Assembly: GCA_031382085.1 (NCBI GenBank)
Contig: JANMYM010000062.1
Location: forward strand, 3,309-67,308
DNA from: UBA964 sp031382085
GTDB taxonomy: Bacteria; Pseudomonadota; Gammaproteobacteria; Steroidobacterales; Steroidobacteraceae
Direction of reading: 5' to 3'
DNA length: 64,000 bases
In this document: positions 18,734 to 27,429 of the stretch, in pieces
How the letters are laid out: every line of letters starts with the position of its first letter
Numbering within the stretch: the stretch's first letter is position 1
Notes under the pieces: generated by a model
What the model saw: only the letters and a program-made list of their open reading frames with translations
Databases searched by the model: none
What the model was told of the DNA's origin: nothing
Position numbers and translations under genes: made by a program

Positions 18734-20746
18734 TCAAGCTAACAAATGCAACACGGCATCACGGACCGCAGCCGTGGTGATGCCGAAATGACGGAACAGA
18801 TCCGGCGCCTTGCCGGATGCGCCGAAACGGTCGAGGCCAATGATCGCACCATCGGGCCCGACAAACCGATGCCACGGCAGAGTCGCGGCAGCCTCGACCG
18901 CGACGCGCCTGCGCACTGCCGGCGGCAGGACAGCGTCACGATAGGTCCGCTCCTGCGCCAGGAATATCTCGCAATTGGGCATGGAGATGACGCGTACGCG
19001 CCGGCCCTGTGCGGACAGTTCCCGCGCGGCATCGACGGCCAACGACAACTCCGAGCCGGTGCCGATCAGCAGCGCTTCGGGCACGCCTTCGCAATCGAGC
19101 AGCGTATATGCGCCGCGCGCAATGGCGGCGACCTGCGCCGGAGTACGCGACTGCTGCGGCACGGCCTGCCGCGTCAACACCAGGCAACTCGGGCCGCGCG
19201 TCTGCTCAAGCGCGGCCTGCCAGGCGACCGCCGTTTCCGCCGCATCGCCGGGGCGCCACACCGACATGTTAGGCATCGCACGCAGACCGGCGAGATGCTC
19301 GACCGGCTGGTGGGTCGGGCCGTCCTCGCCCAGCCCGATGGAATCGTGCGTATAAACCAGTACAACCCGCAGGTGCATCAGCGCCGCGAGCCGGACCGCG
19401 TTGCGCGCATAGTCAGAGAAAACCAGGAAGGTGCCGGCGTACGGAATGAAACCGCCGTGCACCGCGATACCATTCATCATTGCAGTCATCGCGAATTCGC
19501 GTACGCCGTAGTAGATGTAGTTGCCAGCCACTGACTCCGGTGTGACCGCGACTGAATCCTTGCGCAGCGTGTTCACCGATCCGGTCAGGTCGGCCGAGCC
19601 ACCTAACAATTCCGGCAACGCCGGGCCGAGCGCGTTCAACACGACCTGTGAAGAGGCGCGTGTGGCCTGCGGCGCCGTGACGGCCCCGGCAGCCGCTGCC
19701 GCCTGTGCCGCGATGCCGGCCCACGACGCCGGCAGCTTGCCGCTCATGCGGCGCTCGAATTCGCCCGCCAGTTGCGGCTGCTCGCGCTGGTAGCGGTTGA
19801 AACGCCGCAGCCAGGCTTTCTCGGCGCGCCCACCGGCGGCGCGGCGATCCCAGGCGCTGCGCACCTCCTCTGGTATTACAAACGGCGCATGCGGCCAGCC
19901 GAGCTGCACACGCGCCGCGGCCACCTCGTCCTTGCCAAGCGGTTCGCCGTGTGCCGACTTGCTGCCCTGCTTGTTAGGTGCGCCGAATCCGATCACGGTC
20001 CTGCAGCAGATCAGCGTCGGCTGGTTTTTGTTAGACCGCGCGCGCCGGATCGCCTTGCGGACCGCCTCGGCGTCGTGCCCGTCGACATCCTTGATGACCT
20101 GCCAGCCGTAGGCTGCAAAGCGCTGCGGCGTGTTGTCGGTGAGCCAGCCCACGACCTTGCCATCGATCGAGATGCCGTTGTCGTCATAGAAAGCGATCAG
20201 CTTGCCGAGCTTGAGCGTGCCCGCCAGTGAGCAGGCCTCATGTGAAATGCCTTCCATGATGCAGCCATCGCCGAAAAACACATAGGTGTGGTGATTGACA
20301 ATGTCATGGCCCGGCCGATTGAACTCGGCAGCTAACAACTGCTCCGCGAGCGCCATGCCGACGGCATTGGCGATGCCCTGCCCCAGCGGTCCGGTGGTGG
20401 TTTCGATCCCCATGTCGAGATCCGCTTCCGGATGGCCGGCGGTGCGCTGGCCGAGCTGGCGAAACTGCCGCAGCTCATCGAGCGAAACGTTGCAGCCGGT
20501 CAGGTGCAGCAACGAGTACAGCAGCATCGAAGCATGGCCGTTGGACAGCACAAAGCGGTCCCGATCGTGCCAGCGCGGATTGGCCGGATTGAACTTAAGG
20601 AAGTCCCGCCACAGGACCTCGGCAATATCGGCCATGCCCATGGGGGCTCCGGGATGACCTGAATTGGCCTGTTGCACAGCGTCCATGGACAGTGCGCGGA
20701 TGGCGTTGGCGAGGGTTCGGCGGGAAACAGCTGGGTTGGCAGACAT
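18734..20746 (-). CDS. tkt: Transketolase
   Basis: This thiamine-diphosphate enzyme moves two-carbon units in the pentose phosphate pathway. The product of about 670 residues has NSGHPGAPMGMADIAEVLW, the ThDP motif FGDGCIMEGISHEA...YDDNGISIDG (given in parts), and TGSELSL in the C-terminal domain. HDSIGLGEDGPTHQPVEHL is the transketolase signature. The ATG at 20746 (MSANPAVSRRTLANA) is preferred over an in-frame codon at 20785. It heads the minus-strand array tkt-gap-pgk-pyk and faces metK divergently. Confidence 0.96.
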   Translation of the reverse strand: MSANPAVSRRTLANAIRALSMDAVQQANSGHPGAPMGMADIAEVLWRDFLKFNPANPRWHDRDRFVLSNGHASMLLYSLLHLTGCNVSLDELRQFRQLGQRTAGHPEADLDMGIETTTGPLGQGIANAVGMALAEQLLAAEFNRPGHDIVNHHTYVFFGDGCIMEGISHEACSLAGTLKLGKLIAFYDDNGISIDGKVVGWLTDNTPQRFAAYGWQVIKDVDGHDAEAVRKAIRRARSNKNQPTLICCRTVIGFGAPNKQGSKSAHGEPLGKDEVAAARVQLGWPHAPFVIPEEVRSAWDRRAAGGRAEKAWLRRFNRYQREQPQLAGEFERRMSGKLPASWAGIAAQAAAAAGAVTAPQATRASSQVVLNALGPALPELLGGSADLTGSVNTLRKDSVAVTPESVAGNYIYYGVREFAMTAMMNGIAVHGGFIPYAGTFLVFSDYARNAVRLAALMHLRVVLVYTHDSIGLGEDGPTHQPVEHLAGLRAMPNMSVWRPGDAAETAVAWQAALEQTRGPSCLVLTRQAVPQQSRTPAQVAAIARGAYTLLDCEGVPEALLIGTGSELSLAVDAARELSAQGRRVRVISMPNCEIFLAQERTYRDAVLPPAVRRRVAVEAAATLPWHRFVGPDGAIIGLDRFGASGKAPDLFRHFGITTAAVRDAVLHLLA

Positions 20747-20836
20747 CGGTGGGAAAAGCCCCGAAAAAGGGCCGGCATTCTCCAATACCCGCGCGCTTTG
20801 GGCAATGAGAATGCCAACCCGTTCGCACTGGCCCGC

Positions 20837-20865
20837 CGGGCAATCCGTTGGCTACGCGGTATAAT
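20837..20865 (+). promoter_or_regulatory. Candidate sigma-70 promoter of metK
   Basis: A perfect -10 box TATAAT lies at 20860-20865, about 35 bases before the metK ATG, within the 154-base gap between the divergent tkt and metK genes. The hexamer 17 bases upstream (20837-20842, CGGGCA) is a poor -35 box. The call rests on the -10 box and its position only. Confidence 0.45.
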
Positions 20866-20900
20866 TGGCGGCCAAGTCTCAGCATTCCGGAAGATAAAGC

Positions 20901-22076
20901 ATGTCCAGTGGTTATTTGTTCACGTCGGAATCGGTATCGGAAGGTCATCCGGACAAGGTCGCCGACCAGATCTCGGATGCGGTCCTGGACGCCATTTTGA
21001 CGCAGGACAAGCGTGGCCGGGTGGCCTGCGAGACGCTGGTCAAGACCGGCGTGGTCATCGTGGCGGGAGAAGTCACGACCAGCGCCTGGGTGGATATCGA
21101 GGCACTGGTCCGCAAGACCGTGCTCGACATCGGTTACAACTCCTCGGACATGGGGTTCGATGGCGGCAGCTGCGGTGTGCTGAACGTGATCGGCAAGCAG
21201 TCACCCGACATCGCCATGGGCGTGGATCGCAAGGACGAGCGCAAGCAGGGCGCCGGCGACCAGGGCCTGATGTTCGGCTACGCCAACACCGACACCGACG
21301 TGCTGATGCCGGCCGCGATCACGCTGTCGCATCGGCTGGTGCACCAGCAGGCCACTGTACGCAAGAAAGGCAAGCTGCCCTGGCTGCGCCCGGATGCGAA
21401 AAGCCAGGTCACGCTGCGCTATGAAAACGACCAGCCGGTCGCGATCGAGGCGGTGGTGCTGTCGACGCAGCACAGCGATGACATATCAACCCGGCATCTG
21501 CGCGAAGCTGTCATGGAAGAAATTTTGCTGCCGGTGCTGCCGAAGAAATGGCTGCACAAAGGCACGAAATATCACATTAACCCCACCGGCCGATTTGTGA
21601 TCGGCGGTCCGGTCGGCGACTGCGGGCTGACAGGGCGCAAGATCATCGTCGACACCTATGGAGGCTTTGCGCGCCATGGTGGCGGCGCATTCTCGGGCAA
21701 GGATCCCTCCAAAGTCGACCGCTCCGCGGCCTATGCGGCGCGCTATGTCGCGAAGAATATCGTCGCCGCAGGTATTGCCGGGCGTTGCGAAGTTCAGGTC
21801 TCGTATGCGATCGGTGTTGCCGAGCCGACCTCGATCATGGTCGAGACCTTTGGTACCAGCAAATTGCCGCGGGAAAAGCTGACCGCCCTGGTACGCCGGC
21901 ATTTCGACCTGACGCCATACGGGCTGCGTGAAATGCTGGATCTGGTGCGCCCGATCTACCAGAAGACCGCCGCCTATGGCCATTTCGGCCGCAAGGAAAA
22001 AGAGTTCACCTGGGAAAAGACCGACAAGGCTGCGGCGCTGGCCGCCGACGCAAAGGTGAAAATGCGCGCCACCTGA
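20901..22076 (+). CDS. metK: S-adenosylmethionine synthetase
   Basis: MetK makes SAM from methionine and ATP. The 391 residues start MSSGYLFTSESVSEGHPDKV. The methionine/ATP-binding His-Pro-Asp-Lys is in SEGHPDKVADQISDAVLD, the P-loop-like GAGDQGLMFGYA is present, and GGGAFSGKDPSKVDRSAAYA contains the second signature. The gene lies upstream of ahcY, so SAM synthesis and SAH breakdown are together. It holds no copy of the YGTTAGS motif. Confidence 0.98.
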   Translation: MSSGYLFTSESVSEGHPDKVADQISDAVLDAILTQDKRGRVACETLVKTGVVIVAGEVTTSAWVDIEALVRKTVLDIGYNSSDMGFDGGSCGVLNVIGKQSPDIAMGVDRKDERKQGAGDQGLMFGYANTDTDVLMPAAITLSHRLVHQQATVRKKGKLPWLRPDAKSQVTLRYENDQPVAIEAVVLSTQHSDDISTRHLREAVMEEILLPVLPKKWLHKGTKYHINPTGRFVIGGPVGDCGLTGRKIIVDTYGGFARHGGGAFSGKDPSKVDRSAAYAARYVAKNIVAAGIAGRCEVQVSYAIGVAEPTSIMVETFGTSKLPREKLTALVRRHFDLTPYGLREMLDLVRPIYQKTAAYGHFGRKEKEFTWEKTDKAAALAADAKVKMRAT

Positions 22077-22092
22077 GATTTTGAACCTGCCC

Positions 22093-22176
22093 GTGGCGAG
22101 GGGCGCTGCAGTGCGAGCTGACCATCCGGCAGCTAACACGAGGCTCGTCGCGAGGCAGATTGCCAACGGCGCCCGT
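22093..22176 (+). ncRNA. S-adenosylhomocysteine (SAH) riboswitch
   Basis: The leader of ahcY contains the three conserved blocks of the SAH riboswitch in order: GCGAGGGGCGCTGCA (22096-22110), GAGGCTCG (22140-22147) and CAACGGCGCCC (22164-22174). GGGCGC at 22101 can pair with GCGCCC at 22169, as expected of the pseudoknotted fold. In the known family, SAH binding turns on ahcY expression. The variable arm between the first two blocks carries GCTAACA (22132). The match is by recognition; no covariance search was run. Confidence 0.85.
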
Positions 22177-22200
22177 TAAACTACATTTAACGGAGCTTTT

Positions 22201-23622
22201 ATGAACGCAGTTGTTGATATGAAAACCGGCGCCGCCGATTTCAAGGTCGCGGATCTCGCGCTCGCCGATTGGGGCCGCAAGGAAATCCGCATCGCCGAAA
22301 CCGAGATGCCCGGCCTGATGGCCATCCGCGAGGAGTTCGCGCCCACGCAGCCGCTGCGCGGCGCGCGTATCACGGGCTCGCTGCACATGACCATCCAGAC
22401 GGCGGTGCTGATCGAGACGCTGCAGGCACTTGGCGCGCAGGTGCGCTGGGCGTCATGCAACATCTTCTCGACCCAGGACCATGCAGCCGCCGCCATCGCG
22501 GTGCGTGGCACGCCGGTGTTCGCCTGGAAAGGTGAATCGCTGGTCGAATACTGGGACTACTCGCACCGCATTTTTGAATGGCCGGATAACGGCTATTCGA
22601 ACATGATTCTCGACGATGGCGGTGATGCCACGCTGCTACTGCACCTGGGCGCCAGGGCCGAGCGCGACAGCTCGGTGTTAGGTACGCCGACCAGCGAAGA
22701 AGAGACCGCGCTGTTCGACAGCATCCGCGCGACCCTGAAGCGCGATCCGAAGTGGTACAGCACGCGCCTGGCCCACATCAAGGGCGTGACTGAGGAAACC
22801 ACCACCGGCGTCAAACGCCTGTACGAGATGGCAAAGAACGGCCAACTCGCCTTCCCGGCGATCAACGTCAATGATTCGGTCACCAAGAGCAAGTTCGACA
22901 ACCTGTACGGTTGCCGCGAGTCACTGGTCGATGGCATCAAGCGCGCGACCGATGTCATGGTCGCCGGCAAGGTTGCCGTGGTGGCGGGTTACGGCGACGT
23001 TGGCAAGGGCTCGGCCCAGGCGCTGCGCGCACTGTCGGCACAGGTGTGGGTCACGGAAATCGACCCGATCTGCGCTCTGCAGGCGGCGATGGAAGGTTAT
23101 CGCGTCGTTACGATGGACTACGCAGCCGACAAGGCCGATATCTTCGTCAGCGCCACCGGTAATTTTCATGTGATCACCCATGAGCACATGAAGAAGATGA
23201 AAGACCAGGCGATCGTCTGCAACATCGGGCATTTCGACAACGAGATCGATTGCGCCTCGCTGAAACAGTACCGGTGGGAAAACATCAAGCCCCAGGTCGA
23301 TCACATCATTTTTCCCGATGGCAAGCGAATCATTTTGTTAGCCGAGGGACGGCTGGTGAATCTGGGCTGCGGCACCGGGCATCCAAGTTACGTGATGAGT
23401 TCGTCGTTTGCCAACCAGACCATCGCGCAGATAGAAATCTGGAGCAATCCGGGCAAGTATCCGCTCGGTGTGCACGTTCTGCCCAAGCATCTGGACGAGA
23501 AGGTGGCGCGACTGCAGCTCAAGAAGCTGAACGCGCAGTTGACGGAACTGTCGGACCAGCAGGCGCGCTACATCGGCGTCAGCAAGCAGGGTCCCTACAA
23601 GCCGGATCAATACCGTTATTGA
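22201..23622 (+). CDS. ahcY: Adenosylhomocysteinase
   Basis: It hydrolyses SAH to adenosine and homocysteine, relieving product inhibition of methyltransferases. The 473 residues include ARITGSLHMTIQTAVLIETL, the active-site Cys/Asn region NIFSTQDHAAAAI, VTKSKFDNLYGCRESL, and the NAD-binding GKVAVVAGYGDVGKGSAQA. The C-terminus ends KPDQYRY, with the conserved Lys and Tyr. The insertion relative to the shorter bacterial form is normal for proteobacterial and eukaryotic-type enzymes. It is preceded by a SAH riboswitch and followed by a terminator. Confidence 0.97.
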   Translation: MNAVVDMKTGAADFKVADLALADWGRKEIRIAETEMPGLMAIREEFAPTQPLRGARITGSLHMTIQTAVLIETLQALGAQVRWASCNIFSTQDHAAAAIAVRGTPVFAWKGESLVEYWDYSHRIFEWPDNGYSNMILDDGGDATLLLHLGARAERDSSVLGTPTSEEETALFDSIRATLKRDPKWYSTRLAHIKGVTEETTTGVKRLYEMAKNGQLAFPAINVNDSVTKSKFDNLYGCRESLVDGIKRATDVMVAGKVAVVAGYGDVGKGSAQALRALSAQVWVTEIDPICALQAAMEGYRVVTMDYAADKADIFVSATGNFHVITHEHMKKMKDQAIVCNIGHFDNEIDCASLKQYRWENIKPQVDHIIFPDGKRIILLAEGRLVNLGCGTGHPSYVMSSSFANQTIAQIEIWSNPGKYPLGVHVLPKHLDEKVARLQLKKLNAQLTELSDQQARYIGVSKQGPYKPDQYRY

Positions 23623-23643
23623 ACGGTCACTGCTAACGCGAGC

Positions 23644-23677
23644 GGGCCGTCGCGGCAACACGGCGGCCCTTTTTTTT
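23644..23677 (+). terminator. Rho-independent terminator after ahcY
   Basis: GGGCCG (23644-23649) pairs with CGGCCC near 23664-23669, with extra G-C pairs towards the loop. A run of eight T follows (23670-23677). It ends the riboswitch-ahcY unit. Confidence 0.85.
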
Positions 23678-23704
23678 AAAAGGCTTTTCGCCTAAGGTGG
23701 GAAC

Positions 23705-23767
23705 GTGAACGAACGTGAACAGCCACCGGTGGAACGGCGCCTGCTGCGGGCAACAGTGCGTAGCTAA
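23705..23767 (+). other. Possible 20-codon leader ORF before cpdA
   Basis: A GTG at 23705 opens a 20-codon frame (VNEREQPPVERRLLRATVRS) that stops at 23767, four bases before the cpdA GTG. AAGGTGG at 23694-23700 is a plausible ribosome binding site but is very close. The 10-base unit GAACGTGAAC is repeated in tandem at 23701-23720. It may be a translated leader that feeds ribosomes into cpdA, or chance. Confidence 0.25.
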
Positions 23768-23770
23768 GCC

Positions 23771-24514
23771 GTGCAACTGGTCCAGTTTACCGACACGCAT
23801 TTGTTTGGCAGCCGCGCAGAAACGCTGCGCGGCGTCGATACGCTGGCAACGCTGCAACGCGTGCTGGCGCACGCCGCGCCCGCGGTGCAGGCGGCCGATG
23901 CGGTGCTGGTGACCGGCGATCTGGTGCACGATGATCCTGCTGGGTACGCGTTATTTCGCGAGTGCTTCGCCGGGCTTGGCAAGCCCGTATGGTGCCTGCC
24001 CGGTAATCACGACATTCCGAGCGCGATGCAGCGCGCGCTGCTGGGGCAGCCCTTCCAGTACTGCGGCCAGGTCGATCGAAACGGCTGGCGAATCGTGCTG
24101 CTCAACAGTTTCCTCGAGGGCTCGGCCGCCGGGCGGCTGCCAATTCTGGAACTGCGGCGCCTCGAGAACGCTTTGGCAAGTGCCGCCGATCATCAGGTCC
24201 TGGTTTGCGTCCACCACCAGCCGGTGCCGATGCACAGCCGCTGGCTGGATACTCTGGGCCTGGAGAATGCAGCGGATTTTCTGGCGATCATCGATCGTTA
24301 TCCGAAATCCGTGCGCGGTGTACTCTGGGGGCACGTGCACCAGGCCAGTGATGGCGAGCGCAACGGTGTTCGACTGATGGCAACACCATCAACCTGTGCA
24401 CAATTCCGGCCTGGGTCGGATGACTTTGCCATCGACGAACGACCACCTGCCTACCGGCGCATCCTGCTTCTGCCGCAGGGGCGGATCGAAACGGATATTT
24501 CATGGCTGTCATGA
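23771..24514 (+). CDS. cpdA: CpdA-like metallophosphoesterase (cAMP phosphodiesterase)
   Basis: The 247 residues form a calcineurin-like metallophosphoesterase of the class III cyclic-nucleotide phosphodiesterase type. Metal ligands are visible in order: TDTHLFG (Asp, His), VTGDLVHDD (Asp), LPGNHD (Asn, His), VCVHHQP (His) and LWGHVHQ (Gly-His-x-His). These match CpdA, which degrades 3',5'-cAMP; substrate specificity is inferred. GTG 23771 is the start that puts the first beta strand (QLVQFTDTH) at the N-terminus. It overlaps the next gene by 13 bases. Confidence 0.85.
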   Translation: MQLVQFTDTHLFGSRAETLRGVDTLATLQRVLAHAAPAVQAADAVLVTGDLVHDDPAGYALFRECFAGLGKPVWCLPGNHDIPSAMQRALLGQPFQYCGQVDRNGWRIVLLNSFLEGSAAGRLPILELRRLENALASAADHQVLVCVHHQPVPMHSRWLDTLGLENAADFLAIIDRYPKSVRGVLWGHVHQASDGERNGVRLMATPSTCAQFRPGSDDFAIDERPPAYRRILLLPQGRIETDISWLS

Positions 24515-25389
24515 TGCGCAGATCCTTGACCCGGTTGCTGCTGGCCACCGGTTTGTTAGCGGCGACGGTTGCCGCGGCCGACAGTGGCGTGTGGGTGATG
24601 CAGGGAGCCGCCAATCGCGTATATATCGCCGGCTCAATTCATCTTCTACGGCCGGAAAACTCCGCATTGCCGCCCGCCCTGGAACGCGCCTATGCCGACG
24701 CCGAGCGCCTGGTGTTCGAACTCGATCTCGACGACCTGGAGCAGATGCAAGTCGCGGCCGAGATGATGCGGGTCGGGACGCGGACCGATGGCAAGTCGCT
24801 GTCGCAGACCCTGCCGCGGCCACTGGCAGAACGCCTGACGCGCACCGCCGGCGAGCTCGGGCTGCCGGTCGTGCTGCTGGACACAATGGAACCCTGGCTG
24901 GCGTCGCTGATGCTCACCTCTGTTAGCCTTCTGAAAGCTGGCTTCAGCTCTGAAGCGGGTATCGACCAGCAGCTCGCGACGCGCGCCAAGGCTGATCGCA
25001 AGCCCATCACCGGGCTGGAAACCGCCGCGGAACAGTTTGCGGTGTTTGACCACCTGACAGCCGAGAATCAGATTCACCTGCTGGCTCTGACGCTGGATGA
25101 AGCTGCGCAGTTACCCACCGAACTGCTCGCCATCGAACAGGCCTGGCGCCTCGGTGATCAGGCACGCCTGGCCCATGAATTGCGGGATGAGATGGCGAGC
25201 TTTCCCGCGCTGGAGTCGGCCTTGCTGATCGAGCGCAACCGCAAATGGCTGCCCGTTATCAGGGCGCTGCTGAAAGGCAATGACGATGTGCTGGTCGTGG
25301 TTGGCGCCGCACATTTGCTGGGCGACCAGGGCGTCATTGCCCTGTTGCGCGCCGACGGCCAGAAGCTGCGTACGGTAGCGGCACCGTGA
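24502..25389 (+). CDS. TraB/GumN family protein
   Basis: The protein of about 295 residues begins with a signal peptide (RRSLTRLLLATGLLAATVAAAD). It then shows the TraB/GumN marks: VYIAGSIHLLRPE near the N-terminus, Glu-rich helices, and VVVGAAHLLGDQGV near the C-terminus. The paired GSIH and GAAH motifs resemble a Tiki-like metalloprotease fold, in which the Glu and His residues could bind metal; activity is not shown here. In-frame ATGs at 24502, 24511 and 24514 all precede the same signal peptide. It is translated from within the end of cpdA. Confidence 0.85.
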   Translation: MAVMMRRSLTRLLLATGLLAATVAAADSGVWVMQGAANRVYIAGSIHLLRPENSALPPALERAYADAERLVFELDLDDLEQMQVAAEMMRVGTRTDGKSLSQTLPRPLAERLTRTAGELGLPVVLLDTMEPWLASLMLTSVSLLKAGFSSEAGIDQQLATRAKADRKPITGLETAAEQFAVFDHLTAENQIHLLALTLDEAAQLPTELLAIEQAWRLGDQARLAHELRDEMASFPALESALLIERNRKWLPVIRALLKGNDDVLVVVGAAHLLGDQGVIALLRADGQKLRTVAAP

Positions 25390-25396
25390 AACGCCG

Positions 25397-26296
25397 ATGA
25401 TAGCTTTCGCCAAATTTTTCGGACTCATCCTGTTAGGGCTGGGCGCAATTGCCGCATTCGGCTATCCGGTCTGGTCATTGCTGACACCCACCTTCGATTT
25501 CCCGTTTCACCGGGTCGCGGGCCGGGTGGCGATGCTGGCGGTGCTGGTTGGATTCATCTGGCTGGCGCGGCGCGAGGGCCTGGCTAACAAGGCGAGCCTG
25601 GGCTACGGATTGCCGCGGCGTCAGTGGCTGGCGGAAGCCGGCCTGGCGTTTGCATTGGGTATCGCGACCATGCTGCCAGTGATGCTGGCGATGGTGCTGC
25701 TCGACATGCGCAACCTGAAACCCGGCACGACCCTGGATGCGCTGACGCTGCTGCAGCAGGCGGGCAGTGGAATTCTGAGCGCCATCACGGTTGCGCTGAT
25801 CGAGGAAACTTTTCTGCGCGGCGCGATGTTCAGCGCCATTGCCCGCGAGTCCGGGCCGCGCCTCGCGATTTTGTTGCCGTCGCTGCTGTACGCCGCCACC
25901 CATTTCGTCGGCCGTTTCCATATTCCTCCGGATCAGGTGGGCCCGGGCAGCGGACTCGATTTGCTGGCTGGCATGTTGCGGGACCTCGCGCATCCGGGCG
26001 CGATCTTCGACGCGTTTGTCAGTCTGTTCGCGGTCGGTGTGCTGCTGGCAATGGTCCGGCACCTGACCGGCAGCATTGCCGCCTGTGTCGGCCTGCACGC
26101 AGGCTGGGTCTGGATCATCCTTTTCATGCGCGCGACATCGGTACGCGATCCCTCGCACCCGGCGGCATTCCTGTTGTCGGAATTCGATGGTGTGGTCGGC
26201 TGGATGGTGCTCGGCTGGACGCTGGTGTTAGGCATCGTGCTGTTCCGTTTTTACCAGCGCCGCAAGCACCCGCAACGCCAGCACAGCGCTGTCTGA
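25397..26296 (+). CDS. CPBP family intramembrane glutamic endopeptidase
   Basis: This 299-residue membrane protein has about seven hydrophobic segments. It carries the CPBP (CAAX protease/bacteriocin-processing, Rce1-like) motifs EETFLRG (motif 1, Glu-Glu and Arg), LLYAATHFVG (motif 2 His) and a later CVGLHAGWVW (motif 3 His). Substrates are unknown. It follows the TraB/GumN gene after 7 bases. Its last 69 bases overlap the convergent LON-domain gene, the longest opposite-strand overlap in the window. Confidence 0.9.
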   Translation: MIAFAKFFGLILLGLGAIAAFGYPVWSLLTPTFDFPFHRVAGRVAMLAVLVGFIWLARREGLANKASLGYGLPRRQWLAEAGLAFALGIATMLPVMLAMVLLDMRNLKPGTTLDALTLLQQAGSGILSAITVALIEETFLRGAMFSAIARESGPRLAILLPSLLYAATHFVGRFHIPPDQVGPGSGLDLLAGMLRDLAHPGAIFDAFVSLFAVGVLLAMVRHLTGSIAACVGLHAGWVWIILFMRATSVRDPSHPAAFLLSEFDGVVGWMVLGWTLVLGIVLFRFYQRRKHPQRQHSAV

Positions 26297-26815
26297 CTCG
26301 AGCAGCCGCTGCTTGAGCGGCGACGGTAATGGCAGGACCTGCGCCAGCCGGGCGCACACCCAGATGGCATCGTCGAAGCGCGGCAATTCCGCGCCGAATT
26401 GCCCGGCGAATTCGCTCCAGTGCTTCTGCAGCAGGCCGGCAAGCTGCAGGGCCTCCGCTGGCACCGGCTCGGCCGGCCACGCCGGGAGAAATTCAATCTC
26501 GCCGAGATTGAGCCCGTCCTGCTGCCGCCAGCTGCGCAGCAACTGGAAGCGCTGCTCGCCCACGCAGCTCAGACCTAACAAACCATCGGCCAGAGTGCTG
26601 AAATCCACGATTCTCGCGGTGGTGCCAATGTCGGCAATGCTGCCAACAGCGCCGCTCTCGGCACCCCGCTGAATCAACACCACGCCGAACGGCCGGCTTT
26701 CGCGCATGCAGCGCCGCACCATGTCGGTATAGCGCGTTTCAAAAATCCGCAGCGGCAGCTGGCCCTCAGGCAGCAATACCGTACCTAACGGAAATAGCGG
26801 CAGCTCAGTCTTCAC
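26228..26815 (-). CDS. LON peptidase substrate-binding domain protein
   Basis: A stand-alone Lon N-terminal (LAN/PUA-like) domain of 195 residues. It starts VKTELPLFPLGTVLLPEGQLP (given in two parts: VKTELPLFPLG, TVLLPEGQLP) and has LRIFETRYTDMV and IADIGTTARIV. No AAA or protease domain follows, so it is an adaptor-like or unknown-function protein. The GTG start at 26815 overlaps the ubiX stop (GTGAAGACTGA), which decides the start against longer frames reaching 26872. It ends an operon with ubiX and mpl. Confidence 0.88.
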   Translation of the reverse strand: MKTELPLFPLGTVLLPEGQLPLRIFETRYTDMVRRCMRESRPFGVVLIQRGAESGAVGSIADIGTTARIVDFSTLADGLLGLSCVGEQRFQLLRSWRQQDGLNLGEIEFLPAWPAEPVPAEALQLAGLLQKHWSEFAGQFGAELPRFDDAIWVCARLAQVLPLPSPLKQRLLESDSAVLALRVLAALVKTEQHDA

Positions 26816-27425
26816 GGCCCCAGCGCTTGAGCAGTGCGGAGTCGATGCCAATCTGCTCCAGCACCCGCGCAACGATGAAATCGACCAGATCGTCGACTTT
26901 GCGCGGCCTGTTATAGAAGCCGGGATTGGCCGGCAGAATCAGTGCGCCAGCGCGCGCCAGTTTCAACATATTTTCGAGATGGATGCTGGAGAATGGCGTT
27001 TCACGCGGCACCAGCACCAGGTTGCCGCGCTCCTTGATAACCACGTCGGCGGCGCGCTCGAGCAGATTGCCGCTTGCGCCGCTGGCGATGTTCGCGAGTG
27101 TCGCCATCGTGCAGGGACAAACCACCATGGTGCGCGGCGCGCCCGACCCGCTCGCCACCGGCGCAGTCCACTCCTCCTCGCCACAAACGCGAATCTGTCC
27201 GGCGCGCGCGCGGAAGTGCTTGCTGAGGAAGCGCGACTGCTCGGCGCTGCGCCCCGGCAGCTTCAGGTCGGTTTCCGATCCGACCACTATCTGCGCGGCC
27301 TTGGTGAACAGCAGGAATATTTCGCGATCGGCCTGCACCAGGCATTCGAGCAGCCTGAGGCCGTACTGGACGCCGGACGCGCCAGTCATGGCGAGAGTAA
27401 TTGACGGATCCGCAACGCGCGCCAT
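26805..27425 (-). CDS. ubiX: Flavin prenyltransferase UbiX
   Basis: UbiX makes prenylated FMN, the cofactor of the UbiD decarboxylase in ubiquinone synthesis. The 206 residues have the flavoprotein start ITLAMTGASGVQYGLRLLE, VVCPCTMATLANIASGAS, the Glu-Arg region VIKERGNLVLVPRETPFS and the C-terminal NPGFYNRPRKVDDLVDFIV. All match UbiX. It lies five bases after mpl and overlaps the LON-domain gene. Confidence 0.95.
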   Translation of the reverse strand: MARVADPSITLAMTGASGVQYGLRLLECLVQADREIFLLFTKAAQIVVGSETDLKLPGRSAEQSRFLSKHFRARAGQIRVCGEEEWTAPVASGSGAPRTMVVCPCTMATLANIASGASGNLLERAADVVIKERGNLVLVPRETPFSSIHLENMLKLARAGALILPANPGFYNRPRKVDDLVDFIVARVLEQIGIDSALLKRWGRED

Positions 27426-27429
27426 GGTG

